Below, piece after piece: positions 7,147 to 14,556 of a stretch of 64,000 bases of DNA. How positions within the stretch are numbered: position 1 is the first letter of the stretch; each line of letters opens with the position of its first letter. The DNA comes from Leptolyngbya sp. KIOST-1 (GTDB taxonomy: Bacteria; Cyanobacteriota; Cyanobacteriia; Phormidesmidales; Phormidesmidaceae): assembly GCF_000763385.1 (NCBI RefSeq), contig NZ_JQFA01000002.1:1364001-1428000 (forward strand), written 5' to 3'. The notes beneath the pieces were generated by a model. It was given only the letters and a program-made list of their open reading frames with translations. It was not told the origin of the DNA and searched no databases. The position numbers were made by a program, and so were the translations under genes.

Positions 7147-8646
7147 TCATGGGTGAGCGGCGTGCCACGCCTGCGCCTGCTGCTGAATGGCCTCCAGGTC
7201 CTCGGGCGTCATCCGGTCCAAATTTTTCAAAATAAAGCTCATGCGGCCCTGGGTCTGGAGTTTTTCGCGGTGGCGGTGCAAAAAATCCCAGTAGAAGAAA
7301 TTGAACGGGCAGGCGTTCTCCCCACTGCGCTCTTTGGGGTTGTAGCGGCAGCCCTTGCAGTAGTCACTCATTTTGTTCACGTAGTTGGCCGACGAGGCGT
7401 AGGGTTTGGAGGCCAATAGGCCGCCGTCGGCAAACAGACCCATACCAATCACGTTGGTCTGCATCACCCAGTCGTAGGCGTCGATGAAGGCGGCGTGAAA
7501 CCAGTTCTCAACTGCCTGGGGCAGGAATCCGGCAATTAGCGAAAAGTTGCTCAGAATCATTAGCCGCTGAATGTGGTGGGCGTAGCCCGTGCGCTGAATC
7601 TGGTCGATCACCTGGTGCAGGCAGTTCATCTCAGTCTCGCCCGTCCAGAAAAACTCGGGCAGGGGCTGCCGATGGTCAAACCAGTTGCGATCGCCGTAGT
7701 CGGCCTCAAAGTGGCTATAGAGACCGCGCATGTATTCGCGCCAGCCCATCACCTGGCGAATAAAGCCCTCCACGCTGTTGAGGGGCAGATCGCGATCGGC
7801 AAAGGCGGCCTCTACCCGCTCGATCACCTCCAGCGGGTGCAGCAGGCCCAGGTTCAGGTAGGGGGACAGCAGCGCGTGCCACATGGTTTCCTCGCCGGCG
7901 ACCATCGCATCCTGGTAGGGGCCAAAGGTTTCCAGTCGATCGGCGATGAACATATCCAGCACCGCCAGGGCCTGCTCACGGGTGACGGCCCAGCGAAACG
8001 GGGTGGCCTGGCCAAAGGTGGGTAGCTCCAGGGTTTCCACCTTGTCGATCACCGCCAGGGTGGTGGCGTCGGGCTCAAACCAGTGGGGCTCTGGCGTGTC
8101 GAGCTTACCCTTGGGCGGCTTGCGGTTGTCTTTGTCGAAGTTCCACTGACCGCCGACGGGCTGATCGCCCTCCATCAGCACGTCAAAGCGCTTGCGCCCC
8201 TCCCGGTAAAAGCTCTCCATCAGCAGGCTCTTACGCTTGCTGGCCCAGGCTTTGAAGTCGTCGGTGCTCCAAAGAAAGAGATTGTTGTCGAGAATCGTCA
8301 GCTCACAGGGCAGATCTAGCCCCTTCAGCCAGGTGATGAAGGGATGGTCCACCGGCTCCATGATCCGCAGCTCAGTGATGCCTTCGGCTTTGAGCCAGTC
8401 GCGCAGGGCGGTTTCGGTGTCGTCGGCGATCGCGTAGGTAACCGGCCACCCAGCATCCTTTAGCGCGTCGGCAAAGTGGCGCATGGCCGACCATACCAGC
8501 ACCAGCTTTTGCCGGTGGTACCAGCGCTCCTGGGCAAAGGTCAGCGACTCGACCAAAAGCACTGGCCCTCGCTGGCCCTCGCAGCTGGCCAGGGCCGCCT
8601 GGTCTGACCAAAGCTGATTGCCGAGTACCCAAACCCCAATCGTCAT
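7147..8646 (-). CDS. Iron-sulfur photolyase/cryptochrome (FeS-BCP, PhrB/CryB type)
   Basis: 499 aa, the full length of the deoxyribodipyrimidine photolyase-related (DPRP) family. An N-terminal Rossmann-like antenna domain (about 1-130) opens with I-G-V-W-V-L-G-N-Q-L-W. The C-terminal FAD domain keeps four cysteines, C342, C430, C433 and C446, with the same spacing as the four [4Fe-4S] ligands of Agrobacterium PhrB. The H-H-I-Q-R-L-M segment (H357/H358) matches the catalytic histidine region of (6-4) photolyases. It likely repairs (6-4) photoproducts in light, though a cryptochrome-like signalling role is possible. A tandem 17-base repeat lies just upstream of the start. Confidence 0.85.
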   Translation of the reverse strand: MTIGVWVLGNQLWSDQAALASCEGQRGPVLLVESLTFAQERWYHRQKLVLVWSAMRHFADALKDAGWPVTYAIADDTETALRDWLKAEGITELRIMEPVDHPFITWLKGLDLPCELTILDNNLFLWSTDDFKAWASKRKSLLMESFYREGRKRFDVLMEGDQPVGGQWNFDKDNRKPPKGKLDTPEPHWFEPDATTLAVIDKVETLELPTFGQATPFRWAVTREQALAVLDMFIADRLETFGPYQDAMVAGEETMWHALLSPYLNLGLLHPLEVIERVEAAFADRDLPLNSVEGFIRQVMGWREYMRGLYSHFEADYGDRNWFDHRQPLPEFFWTGETEMNCLHQVIDQIQRTGYAHHIQRLMILSNFSLIAGFLPQAVENWFHAAFIDAYDWVMQTNVIGMGLFADGGLLASKPYASSANYVNKMSDYCKGCRYNPKERSGENACPFNFFYWDFLHRHREKLQTQGRMSFILKNLDRMTPEDLEAIQQQAQAWHAAHP

Positions 8647-8680
8647 TGCCGTTTTCCCCGCGCTGTCCGCTGGTCTGTAG

Positions 8681-8714
8681 CCTGTTTTATGGTTACGCCT
8701 GTTTTATTGTTACG
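8681..8714 (-). promoter_or_regulatory. Tandem 17-base direct repeat upstream of the photolyase gene
   Basis: Two adjacent 17-base copies, 8681-8697 and 8698-8714 (CCTGTTTTATgGTTACG and CCTGTTTTATtGTTACG), differ at one base. They lie 35-68 bases upstream of the minus-strand start at 8646, where promoter and operator sites are expected. The repeats are AT-rich against a GC-rich background. No regulator is assigned. Confidence 0.5.
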
Positions 8715-8892
8715 TAGGTGAGCGACGAGTGGGGATAGCGGTCGATGCAGGCAGGCCCCGCAACCCTGACGTCCGATCCTATGGGAGGATTGTGGGAAAA
8801 ATTGCCCGGAGTGATGGCCAGAGCAGAGGCCAGCCCTACGACTACCCCAGCCGCTAACTCCATAGACCCAAAACCCGCACCACGTATAGCCT

Positions 8893-9558
8893 ATGGCATC
8901 CCAGAAACGGGAACCAACTCAAAACGAGGATCCGCTCCAAAATCGCGGCCTTTCCCCGGCTGAACCATCGGCGCTACCTTCGGCCACCTACTGGCAGCAG
9001 GCTCCCACCCCAGGGGACGACCCTGGGCTGCGGGCGACCCGGTATCTGGGCCTGCTGCGGGAACTGGCCGTACAGCCCGGCTGGATCAGCCTCGACCACA
9101 TCGCCGACCCACCGGGGGCAGCCCTGGACTGGATTGGCCACCACATTCACGCCGTCAACCGGCAGCTCAACGCCATTTTGAGCGATCTGCTGGCCTGCTT
9201 TGAGGCATCCCAGCGGCCCGAGGTCCAAATTTTTGCCGCCCCCATTGCTCCCCAGGCGGGGGTAGATGGGTTTTGCTGCGATCGCAGGCCCATCACCCTG
9301 ATGGTGGACCCCGGTCGCATTGTGCCCGCCGACTGGCCGGGGCTGGTGGCCCACGAACTGGCCCACGGCGTAGCGGCAGCCAGCGGCCATGGCGCTGAGT
9401 TTGCAGGGGCGATCGCCCACCTCTGCCTGGCCCAGGATCTGCCCATGCCCGCCCCCACCCTCAGTGTCAGTGACCTCAGCCACTGGCCCCCCTGCCGCCG
9501 CAACCCGCAGCCGGAACAGTTCTGGCTAGGGCAGACAACCTGGCACCTGGAGCCTTAG
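8893..9558 (+). CDS. SprT-like zinc metalloprotease-type protein
   Basis: 221 aa. The key feature is H-E-L-A-H (154-158) followed by a third histidine in S-G-H-G-A-E-F (H166), the HExxH...GHG arrangement of SprT-like zincins. The N-terminal 40 residues are polar and low-complexity and may be disordered; the true start could be later than 8893. No signal peptide or membrane segment is evident, so it is probably cytoplasmic. Cysteines at 128-129 and 191 do not form an obvious zinc ribbon. Substrate unknown. It lies between divergent photolyase and pentapeptide genes without an operon partner. Confidence 0.65.
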   Translation: MASQKREPTQNEDPLQNRGLSPAEPSALPSATYWQQAPTPGDDPGLRATRYLGLLRELAVQPGWISLDHIADPPGAALDWIGHHIHAVNRQLNAILSDLLACFEASQRPEVQIFAAPIAPQAGVDGFCCDRRPITLMVDPGRIVPADWPGLVAHELAHGVAAASGHGAEFAGAIAHLCLAQDLPMPAPTLSVSDLSHWPPCRRNPQPEQFWLGQTTWHLEP

Positions 9559-9634
9559 CCGCCCGAAGGGCTACTCGGCTTACCCCATTGAGTGGGAGAA
9601 TAGCCAAGACCCGCCTACAGGATTTTTGCAGACT

Positions 9635-10189
9635 ATGAAACGCCTACTGGCCATGCTGACCCTCGCGCTGATGTTCTGGGGGGTTGGCTTTGCCACTGCC
9701 GAAGCCGCGATTCCCGACGATGTGCAAAAGCTGCTCGACACCAAAAAGTGCCAGGTGTGCATTCTCAACGACGCCGAGCTCAGCGACACTGACCTGGCCG
9801 GGGCCAACCTCAAAATTGCTGTGCTCACCGGAGCCAACCTGGCGGGCGCTGACCTCAGTCGGGCCAATCTCATGCTCACCGACATGGAAGGGGCCAACCT
9901 GAGTGGCGCGACCCTGGCCGGGGCTCAGTTGAACGGGGCCAACCTGCCCAACGCCAACCTCTCGGGAGCCAACCTGAGCAATGCGGAAATGACCCAGGCC
10001 AACCTGGCTGAGGCCAATCTCTCCAATGCCGATCTCAGCGGCGCAGTCATGCTCAGCGTCACCCTGGGCACCGCCAACCTGGAAGGGGCCAACCTGAAGG
10101 GGGCCAACCTGCGCGGCGTCAACCGCAGCATGGTGCGCTTTTGCAATACCACCATGCCCGACGGCAGCATCGAGAACCGCGACTGCTAG
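9635..10189 (+). CDS. Secreted pentapeptide-repeat protein
   Basis: 184 aa from the ATG at 9635 (MKRLLAML); the frame also has a TTG at 9626. A signal peptide ends near A-E-A-A-I-P (about 25). After a short region with C-Q-V-C (about 37-40) comes a run of about 20 A(N/D)LxX pentapeptide repeats that should fold as a right-handed quadrilateral beta-helix. The tail has two more cysteines (F-C-N-T-T and R-D-C). The paired cysteines and signal peptide suggest a periplasmic or lumenal location with a possible disulfide, like small thylakoid-lumen pentapeptide proteins. The function of such proteins is mostly unknown. Confidence 0.85.
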   Translation: MKRLLAMLTLALMFWGVGFATAEAAIPDDVQKLLDTKKCQVCILNDAELSDTDLAGANLKIAVLTGANLAGADLSRANLMLTDMEGANLSGATLAGAQLNGANLPNANLSGANLSNAEMTQANLAEANLSNADLSGAVMLSVTLGTANLEGANLKGANLRGVNRSMVRFCNTTMPDGSIENRDC

Positions 10190-10228
10190 ACCCTACTAGT
10201 ACCCCGAGGCATAAGTCAGCCAACCATT

Positions 10229-10265
10229 CCTGACACCTGACACCTGACACCTGACACCTGACACT
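10229..10265. repeat. Short tandem heptamer repeat (TGACACC)5
   Basis: Five consecutive TGACACC units, the last ending in T, fill the spacer between convergent genes. This is a classical STRR (short tandemly repeated repetitive) array of filamentous cyanobacteria. Confidence 0.9.
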
Positions 10266-10300
10266 CTCAGCAACGGTGGCCATATTTCTGCCAGGCAGTA

Positions 10301-10921
10301 CTAGGCATTTTCCTTGCCGTAGGCCTGCCAGGCCAGATCCACCAGTCCGTTGACAATGGCCGCCGCCACTACGGCACTGCCTTTGCGGCCATTGATACGG
10401 ACGTGGGGCACCATGGCATCCTGGAGGCGGTCTTTGATCACCGCGCTGTCGATAAATCCGGCGGGGGTGGCCACCACCAGGGCCGGGCGCACCTTTTCGG
10501 CGTCAATTAAATCGACCAGGGTGGCCAGGGCCGCCTCCGACGCCCCGATCACAAAAATGCCCTCGGGATAGCGCTGGGCCAGGGTTTCTACCCCCCAGGC
10601 GGCCTGGCTCTTGCCCTTCTGGGGCCGAGTCAGGGCATCCATGCTGCAGTAGACGGGGTTGGCAAAGGTCTGCTGAATGCAGGGGGTAATGCCCACCTGC
10701 ACCATCGGCACGTCCACAATCAGGGTCGTGCGGGCGGCCAGGGCCGCCGCCCCCGACTGCAGAGCCTGGTCAGAAAAGTGAATGTGGTCCTTGAAATCAA
10801 AGTCTGCCGTGGCGTAAATTACCCGGCGAACAATTTCGTACTCCGAGGGCGAGAAGCTGTGATCGCCAATTTCGGCATCAATGATGCGGAGGCTGTGGGC
10901 ATCGGTCACATGCCATTCCAT
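10301..10921 (-). CDS. cobH: Precorrin-8X / cobalt-precorrin-8 methylmutase
   Basis: 206 aa, the normal length for CobH/CbiC. It starts M-E-W-H-V-T-D-A and shows the family's P-x-E-Y-E-I-V-R-R-V-I-Y-A-T-A-D (about 26-41), a V-D-V-P-M-V-Q-V-G-I segment and the V-V-A-T-P-A-G-F-I-D motif (about 149-158) lining the active site. The enzyme shifts the C11 methyl group to C12 to give hydrogenobyrinate or cobyrinate in adenosylcobalamin (or pseudocobalamin) synthesis. It is not clustered with other cob genes here, as is common in cyanobacteria. No cobalamin riboswitch was recognised upstream. Confidence 0.92.
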   Translation of the reverse strand: MEWHVTDAHSLRIIDAEIGDHSFSPSEYEIVRRVIYATADFDFKDHIHFSDQALQSGAAALAARTTLIVDVPMVQVGITPCIQQTFANPVYCSMDALTRPQKGKSQAAWGVETLAQRYPEGIFVIGASEAALATLVDLIDAEKVRPALVVATPAGFIDSAVIKDRLQDAMVPHVRINGRKGSAVVAAAIVNGLVDLAWQAYGKENA

Positions 10922-10984
10922 AGCAGACGGGGAAATGGGTCAGATTGCTGGGCTAAGTTTAGCCAGGTCTGGGTAGCAGCGCAA

Positions 10985-11157
10985 TGGGTAGAGTGGGGAA
11001 GGGGTGAGGACGGTGAGGGGGTGAGGCAGGTGAGGGGGTGAGGACAATGAGGGAGTGAGGAAGGTGGAGATAGAGTAATTCAAAATTCAAAATTGTCACT
11101 ACTCACTACCCACCTACCCGCTACCCGCCTACCCATCCACCCATCCACTCATCCACC
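10985..11157. repeat. Short tandem repeat arrays (GGTGAGG-type and CTACCCA/ATCCACC-type)
   Basis: 10985-11065 is a purine-rich run of GGTGAGG/GAGGGGGT variants. After an A/T spacer, 11098-11157 is a pyrimidine-rich run of CTACCC(A/G) and CATCCACC variants ending at the ltaE stop. The second array is roughly complementary to the array on the other side of ltaE (12229-12298). Confidence 0.75.
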
Positions 11158-11159
11158 CC

Positions 11160-12224
11160 CTACTCCCCGACTGCCGCCAGGACCGTACGAATCGCCTCAA
11201 CCAACCGCTCGACCTGGGTCGGCTCAATCCAGTAGTGGGTGACGGCTCGCAGGGTGCGGTGGCCGTAGCCGCCTATATACAAACCATAGTCAGCGCGTAG
11301 GGTCTTGATCAGGTGCTCGGGAGAGATCGCTACGTCCTGGGCCAGCTCAAAAAACACCATATTGGTTTCGACCGCCGCCGGGTCAATCTCAATACCGGGA
11401 ATGGTGGCTAACCCCTGGGCCAGGGCCTGGGCATTGTCGTGGTCGGTCTGGAGGCGCTGGGTCATGGTTTTGAGGGCGAGAATGCCCGCCGCCGCCAGCA
11501 CTCCCGCCTGGCGCATGCCGCCGCCGAGCAGCTTGCGGTGGCGGCGAGCCCGGTGAATGAAGGCCTGGCTGCCCACCAGCACCGACCCCACCGGGGCGCA
11601 CAGTCCTTTGCTCAGGCACACGCTCACCGAGTCGACGTGGGCGGTAATGGCGGTGGGGTCTACCCCGAGGGCCGTGGTGGCGTTGAACAGTCGCGCCCCG
11701 TCTAGATGAACGCTGAGGTGATGCGCCTGGGCCAGGGTGCTGATGGATTCAAAATAGTCGGGGGCGATCGCCGCGCCGTTGTTACCGCCGGAGCTGTTTT
11801 CGAGCAAAATCAGGCGGCTTTGGGGCAGGTGGGGGTTGTCCACGCGAATCGCGGCTTTGATCGCCTCTAGGGCCATGCGGCCCCGGTTGTCGGTGGGCAG
11901 CGGGCGAGGGGTGATGCCGCCCAGCACGGCAATGCCCCCGGCCTCCCAGCAAAAGGTGTGGGCATCTTCCCCCAGAATGGCCTCGTCGCCGCGCTGGGCG
12001 TGGGTTAGGGCGGCAATCAGGTTGCCCTGGGTGCCGCTGGAAACGAACAGCCCTGCCTCCTTACCCAGCAGATGGGCGGCCAGGGTTTCCAATTCGTTGA
12101 CGGTGGGGTCTTCGCCGTAGACGTCATCGCCCAATTCGGCGGTAGCCATGGCCTCCTGCATGGCGGGGGTGGGCCAGGTGACGGTGTCGGAGCGAAAGTC
12201 GGTGGAGGGGTGGATGGTGGCCAT
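11160..12224 (-). CDS. ltaE: Low-specificity L-threonine aldolase
   Basis: 354 aa fold-type I PLP enzyme. It shows D-F-R-S-D-T-V-T (9-16), the phosphate-binding S-G-T-Q-G-N (63-68), the H-L-D-G-A-R motif with the PLP-contacting aspartate (173-178), and the Schiff-base lysine in S-V-C-L-S-K-G-L (K206). It cleaves L-threonine and L-allo-threonine to glycine and acetaldehyde and can act on phenylserine-type substrates. Cytoplasmic tetramer in characterised relatives. The gene is flanked on both sides by short tandem repeats and has no operon partner. Confidence 0.92.
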   Translation of the reverse strand: MATIHPSTDFRSDTVTWPTPAMQEAMATAELGDDVYGEDPTVNELETLAAHLLGKEAGLFVSSGTQGNLIAALTHAQRGDEAILGEDAHTFCWEAGGIAVLGGITPRPLPTDNRGRMALEAIKAAIRVDNPHLPQSRLILLENSSGGNNGAAIAPDYFESISTLAQAHHLSVHLDGARLFNATTALGVDPTAITAHVDSVSVCLSKGLCAPVGSVLVGSQAFIHRARRHRKLLGGGMRQAGVLAAAGILALKTMTQRLQTDHDNAQALAQGLATIPGIEIDPAAVETNMVFFELAQDVAISPEHLIKTLRADYGLYIGGYGHRTLRAVTHYWIEPTQVERLVEAIRTVLAAVGE

Positions 12225-12228
12225 TGGG

Positions 12229-12298
12229 GAGGGTGGTGGGTGGTGGGGTAGATGAGTGGGTGGGTGGGCGGGTAGGTGAGTGGGTGAGGGTGTAGAGG
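12229..12298. repeat. Short tandem repeat array (GGTGGGT/GAGTGGGT-type)
   Basis: A G/T-rich run of heptamer-like units (GGTGGTGGGT, GTGGGTGGGT, GTAGGTGAGT) directly upstream of ltaE. It is the approximate reverse complement of the array at 11098-11157, so ltaE sits between inverted simple repeats. Confidence 0.75.
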
Positions 12299-12470
12299 CA
12301 GGGCAGGTTTTTGCCGGGTGAGGATGAAGGGGGGGAATCGCGAGCCGTATCCCCTCGATGATTTACTATATCTAGTTCATGATTGGCTGTTGCGGGGCGA
12401 TCGCATCGTATGTTCAGGCCGCGATTGCTGTGTCCAGGCGGTAACATGCCGCTGCGGGCGGGGCTAACGC

Positions 12471-13037
12471 TTAGTCTTCTGGCGGCAATAATTCAATCAC
12501 GCGAGCGGGGCTGACGAAGGACATGCCCTGCTGGGAGGCGGAGCTAATCATCACCGCTTCGATCACCGGATCGCTGACGGGGGCGGCCGACTGCCACTCG
12601 ACGATAAAGTTGGCTCCCACGCCGCCGCTGACATTGCCACGGTCGATGACGACCTCCGTGGAGGCCAGCGGACCTAGCTGAATCGGCTGGTCGAGGTAGG
12701 CGACAACCCGATCGCCCCCAGAATTGTAGTAGTCGAGGGCGGTAATTGCGATCGGCTGGTCGCGATCGGTGTTGCGCAGGCTGAGGGTAACGGTGAGCTG
12801 AAAGGTGCGGTTCTGGTCAGCATCAAAAATTTCGGTGTAGACCGGCACGTAGAGGGTTTGCCCTTGCACCGCCGCCGCCAGGGCATCGGCGGCCAGCACC
12901 GTCACACCGGGGCGGCCTGCAAACTGCTGCTGCGTTGAGAGGTTGGGGGCAGGGCTATTGGTCGGAGCCTGAGCCGCGCAGGCCGACAGCATTCCCAGTG
13001 CTACGCCCAGCAGCGTCACCTTCTTCAGACTCGCCAT
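12471..13037 (-). CDS. DUF3124 lipoprotein
   Basis: 188 aa. It begins with a lipoprotein signal: K-K-V-T-L-L-G-V-A-L-G-M-L-S-A-C with lipobox L-S-A-C (Cys20). Mature residues about 45-185 form a DUF3124 domain with the typical L-Y-V-P-V-Y-T-E-I-F and L-S-L-R-N-T-D segments, A-L-D-Y-Y-N-S-G-G, and L-A-S-T-E-V-V-I. It probably sits in the outer or inner membrane facing the periplasm. The family has no known function. The ATG at 13037 has AGAGGTG upstream. It precedes the urease accessory genes in reverse order but a 60-base gap and different character argue against a shared role. Confidence 0.75.
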   Translation of the reverse strand: MASLKKVTLLGVALGMLSACAAQAPTNSPAPNLSTQQQFAGRPGVTVLAADALAAAVQGQTLYVPVYTEIFDADQNRTFQLTVTLSLRNTDRDQPIAITALDYYNSGGDRVVAYLDQPIQLGPLASTEVVIDRGNVSGGVGANFIVEWQSAAPVSDPVIEAVMISSASQQGMSFVSPARVIELLPPED

Positions 13038-13097
13038 CGGATCACCTCTGAGCGGTTAGGGCAGCAGAACGGGTCAAGCCAACTGTAGCGCTTTCCT

Positions 13098-13808
13098 TCA
13101 GCTGCGAAACAGCCGGGTGTAGAGGGCCTCGTGCTGTATGGTGGCCAGCGAGGTGCCCCAGCTGCTGAGGTAGATCTCGTCGAGCGATTCGGTGGCGAGG
13201 GCGCGATCGCAGGTTTCCTCCAGCACCGGATACAGCTCCAGCAGGATCTGCTGGCCCACCGTCTGCCCCAGGGGAATCAGCTTAACAGCGCTGGTGATCA
13301 AATTGGCGGTCCAGCTGTGCAGGTAGCCCAGCACCGCCTGTCGCGGGTCGATCTCCCAGCGGACGGCCAGCAGAGCAAAGGCGACAGCAAGGTTGCAGGG
13401 GTTGCCCACCGCGCTAAACCAGGGCTTGAGTTCGGGGTGCAGGTGGGTGGCCATTCGTACCAGGGCGCGACCCATGGCCCAGCTCTGCTGACGGCTCTCC
13501 TCGCTGTCGCGCAGGGCCGAGAGCTGCTGGTTGAGGGAAGCCAAGGGCTCGGTGGGCACCTCCTCCTGACTGGCCCAGGCAGCCTTCAGCGCCGCCCGAT
13601 GTACCAGCCCCACGGCAGCAGCATCGAGGGTCACCAGGCCGTAGGTCAGCTCCTGCTCCAGCCAGTGGGCGAGGGTGGCTGGAGTGGTGACAGTGCTCTG
13701 CTCAACCAGGGTTTCTAGCCCTTCGGAATAGCTGTAGGCCCCCACCGGCAGGGCGGGGCTGGTCAGCTGCAGCAGCCGCAGCAGCGCCTGGGCACTAGTT
13801 GTGGTCAT
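13098..13808 (-). CDS. ureF: Urease accessory protein UreF
   Basis: 236 aa from the ATG at 13808 (MTTTSAQALL). The frame stays open further upstream, but only in the wrong frame of ureE. Typical UreF features are L-T-S-P-A-L-P-V-G-A-Y-S-Y-S-E-G-L-E (about 14-31), an all-helical body, and a late S-S-W-G-T-S-L-A-T-I-Q-H-E segment. UreF joins UreD and UreG to load nickel into urease. It overlaps the end of ureE by 14 bases, so the two are translationally linked. The urease structural genes are not in this window. Confidence 0.93.
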   Translation of the reverse strand: MTTTSAQALLRLLQLTSPALPVGAYSYSEGLETLVEQSTVTTPATLAHWLEQELTYGLVTLDAAAVGLVHRAALKAAWASQEEVPTEPLASLNQQLSALRDSEESRQQSWAMGRALVRMATHLHPELKPWFSAVGNPCNLAVAFALLAVRWEIDPRQAVLGYLHSWTANLITSAVKLIPLGQTVGQQILLELYPVLEETCDRALATESLDEIYLSSWGTSLATIQHEALYTRLFRS

Positions 13809-14274
13809 GGCTGTGGCTGTGAATGGGGCTGTGCATACCTGAGCGGTAGGCTCCAGCTTCGGGTTCAAAGGGCAGGGTAGCCGGAGCGATCGCCAGCCCG
13901 CCCAGCTGCGCCAGCATGGCTTCCAGCACCGGATCGGGCTCCAGCTTGAGGCCATCGGGGGCCAGTTCCAAAGACACGTGGCGATTGCCCAGGTGGTAGG
14001 CGGCCCGCAGCAGATCAAAGCTGGAGGCCGCGGTGACCAGCAGCACCGGCTCTGGCTTGGCCACCACCCGAATCAGCCCGGCAGGGTCGCCATCGCCCGC
14101 CAGCAAATCCCCCCCACGCAGCACCGTTCCCCGCGCCAGGGTGAGGTAGAGGGGCGTGCCATCGTCGGCGGTAAAGCGGTGCCTGGACTTGGCGCGATCG
14201 CCCGCCGTCAGGGACAGCGTTGTCACCACAGCAGCGGCAGCATTGGGGGGCAGCACACGGGTCAGGGTCAGCAC
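13795..14274 (-). CDS. ureE: Urease accessory protein UreE (nickel chaperone)
   Basis: 159 aa. An N-terminal beta domain (about 1-70, starting M-L-T-L-T-R-V-L-P) is followed by a metal-binding domain with Y-H-L-G-N-R-H (about 96-102), which carries the conserved histidine. The C-terminus is a histidine-rich tail (H-S-P-I-H-S-H-S-H-D-H-N) that binds extra nickel. UreE delivers Ni(II) to the UreD-UreF-UreG complex in the cytoplasm. First gene of a two-gene unit with ureF. Confidence 0.93.
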   Translation of the reverse strand: MLTLTRVLPPNAAAAVVTTLSLTAGDRAKSRHRFTADDGTPLYLTLARGTVLRGGDLLAGDGDPAGLIRVVAKPEPVLLVTAASSFDLLRAAYHLGNRHVSLELAPDGLKLEPDPVLEAMLAQLGGLAIAPATLPFEPEAGAYRSGMHSPIHSHSHDHN

Positions 14275-14556
14275 TAGCTAGAACCGTCGAGGGGTAAACC
14301 GTTTATTCCTTTTACCATAGCTGGCCGATATGCCGTTCAATACATACAGATAAACTTGCCATAGCGATCGGCGGCTGCCCGCAGGTCGCAAACTCAGACT
14401 CACGCCGTTTTGCTATTGCCCTCGGGCGCTGCCTTAGAGTATTCCATCTAAATAAACGTCCCCTTTGAGGTCGCCAATTCGGCCCGCTGGGCCTGTTGCC
14501 ACCAAACCCTGAATAAGTTTTAGCTGGAACACTCTTACCCTCGTTGCCCCCTACCT

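Noticed and set aside
10221..10265. TGACACC array considered as an origin or iteron cluster
   Set aside because: Seven-base units with no DnaA boxes or partition genes nearby; it fits the STRR repeats common in filamentous cyanobacteria.
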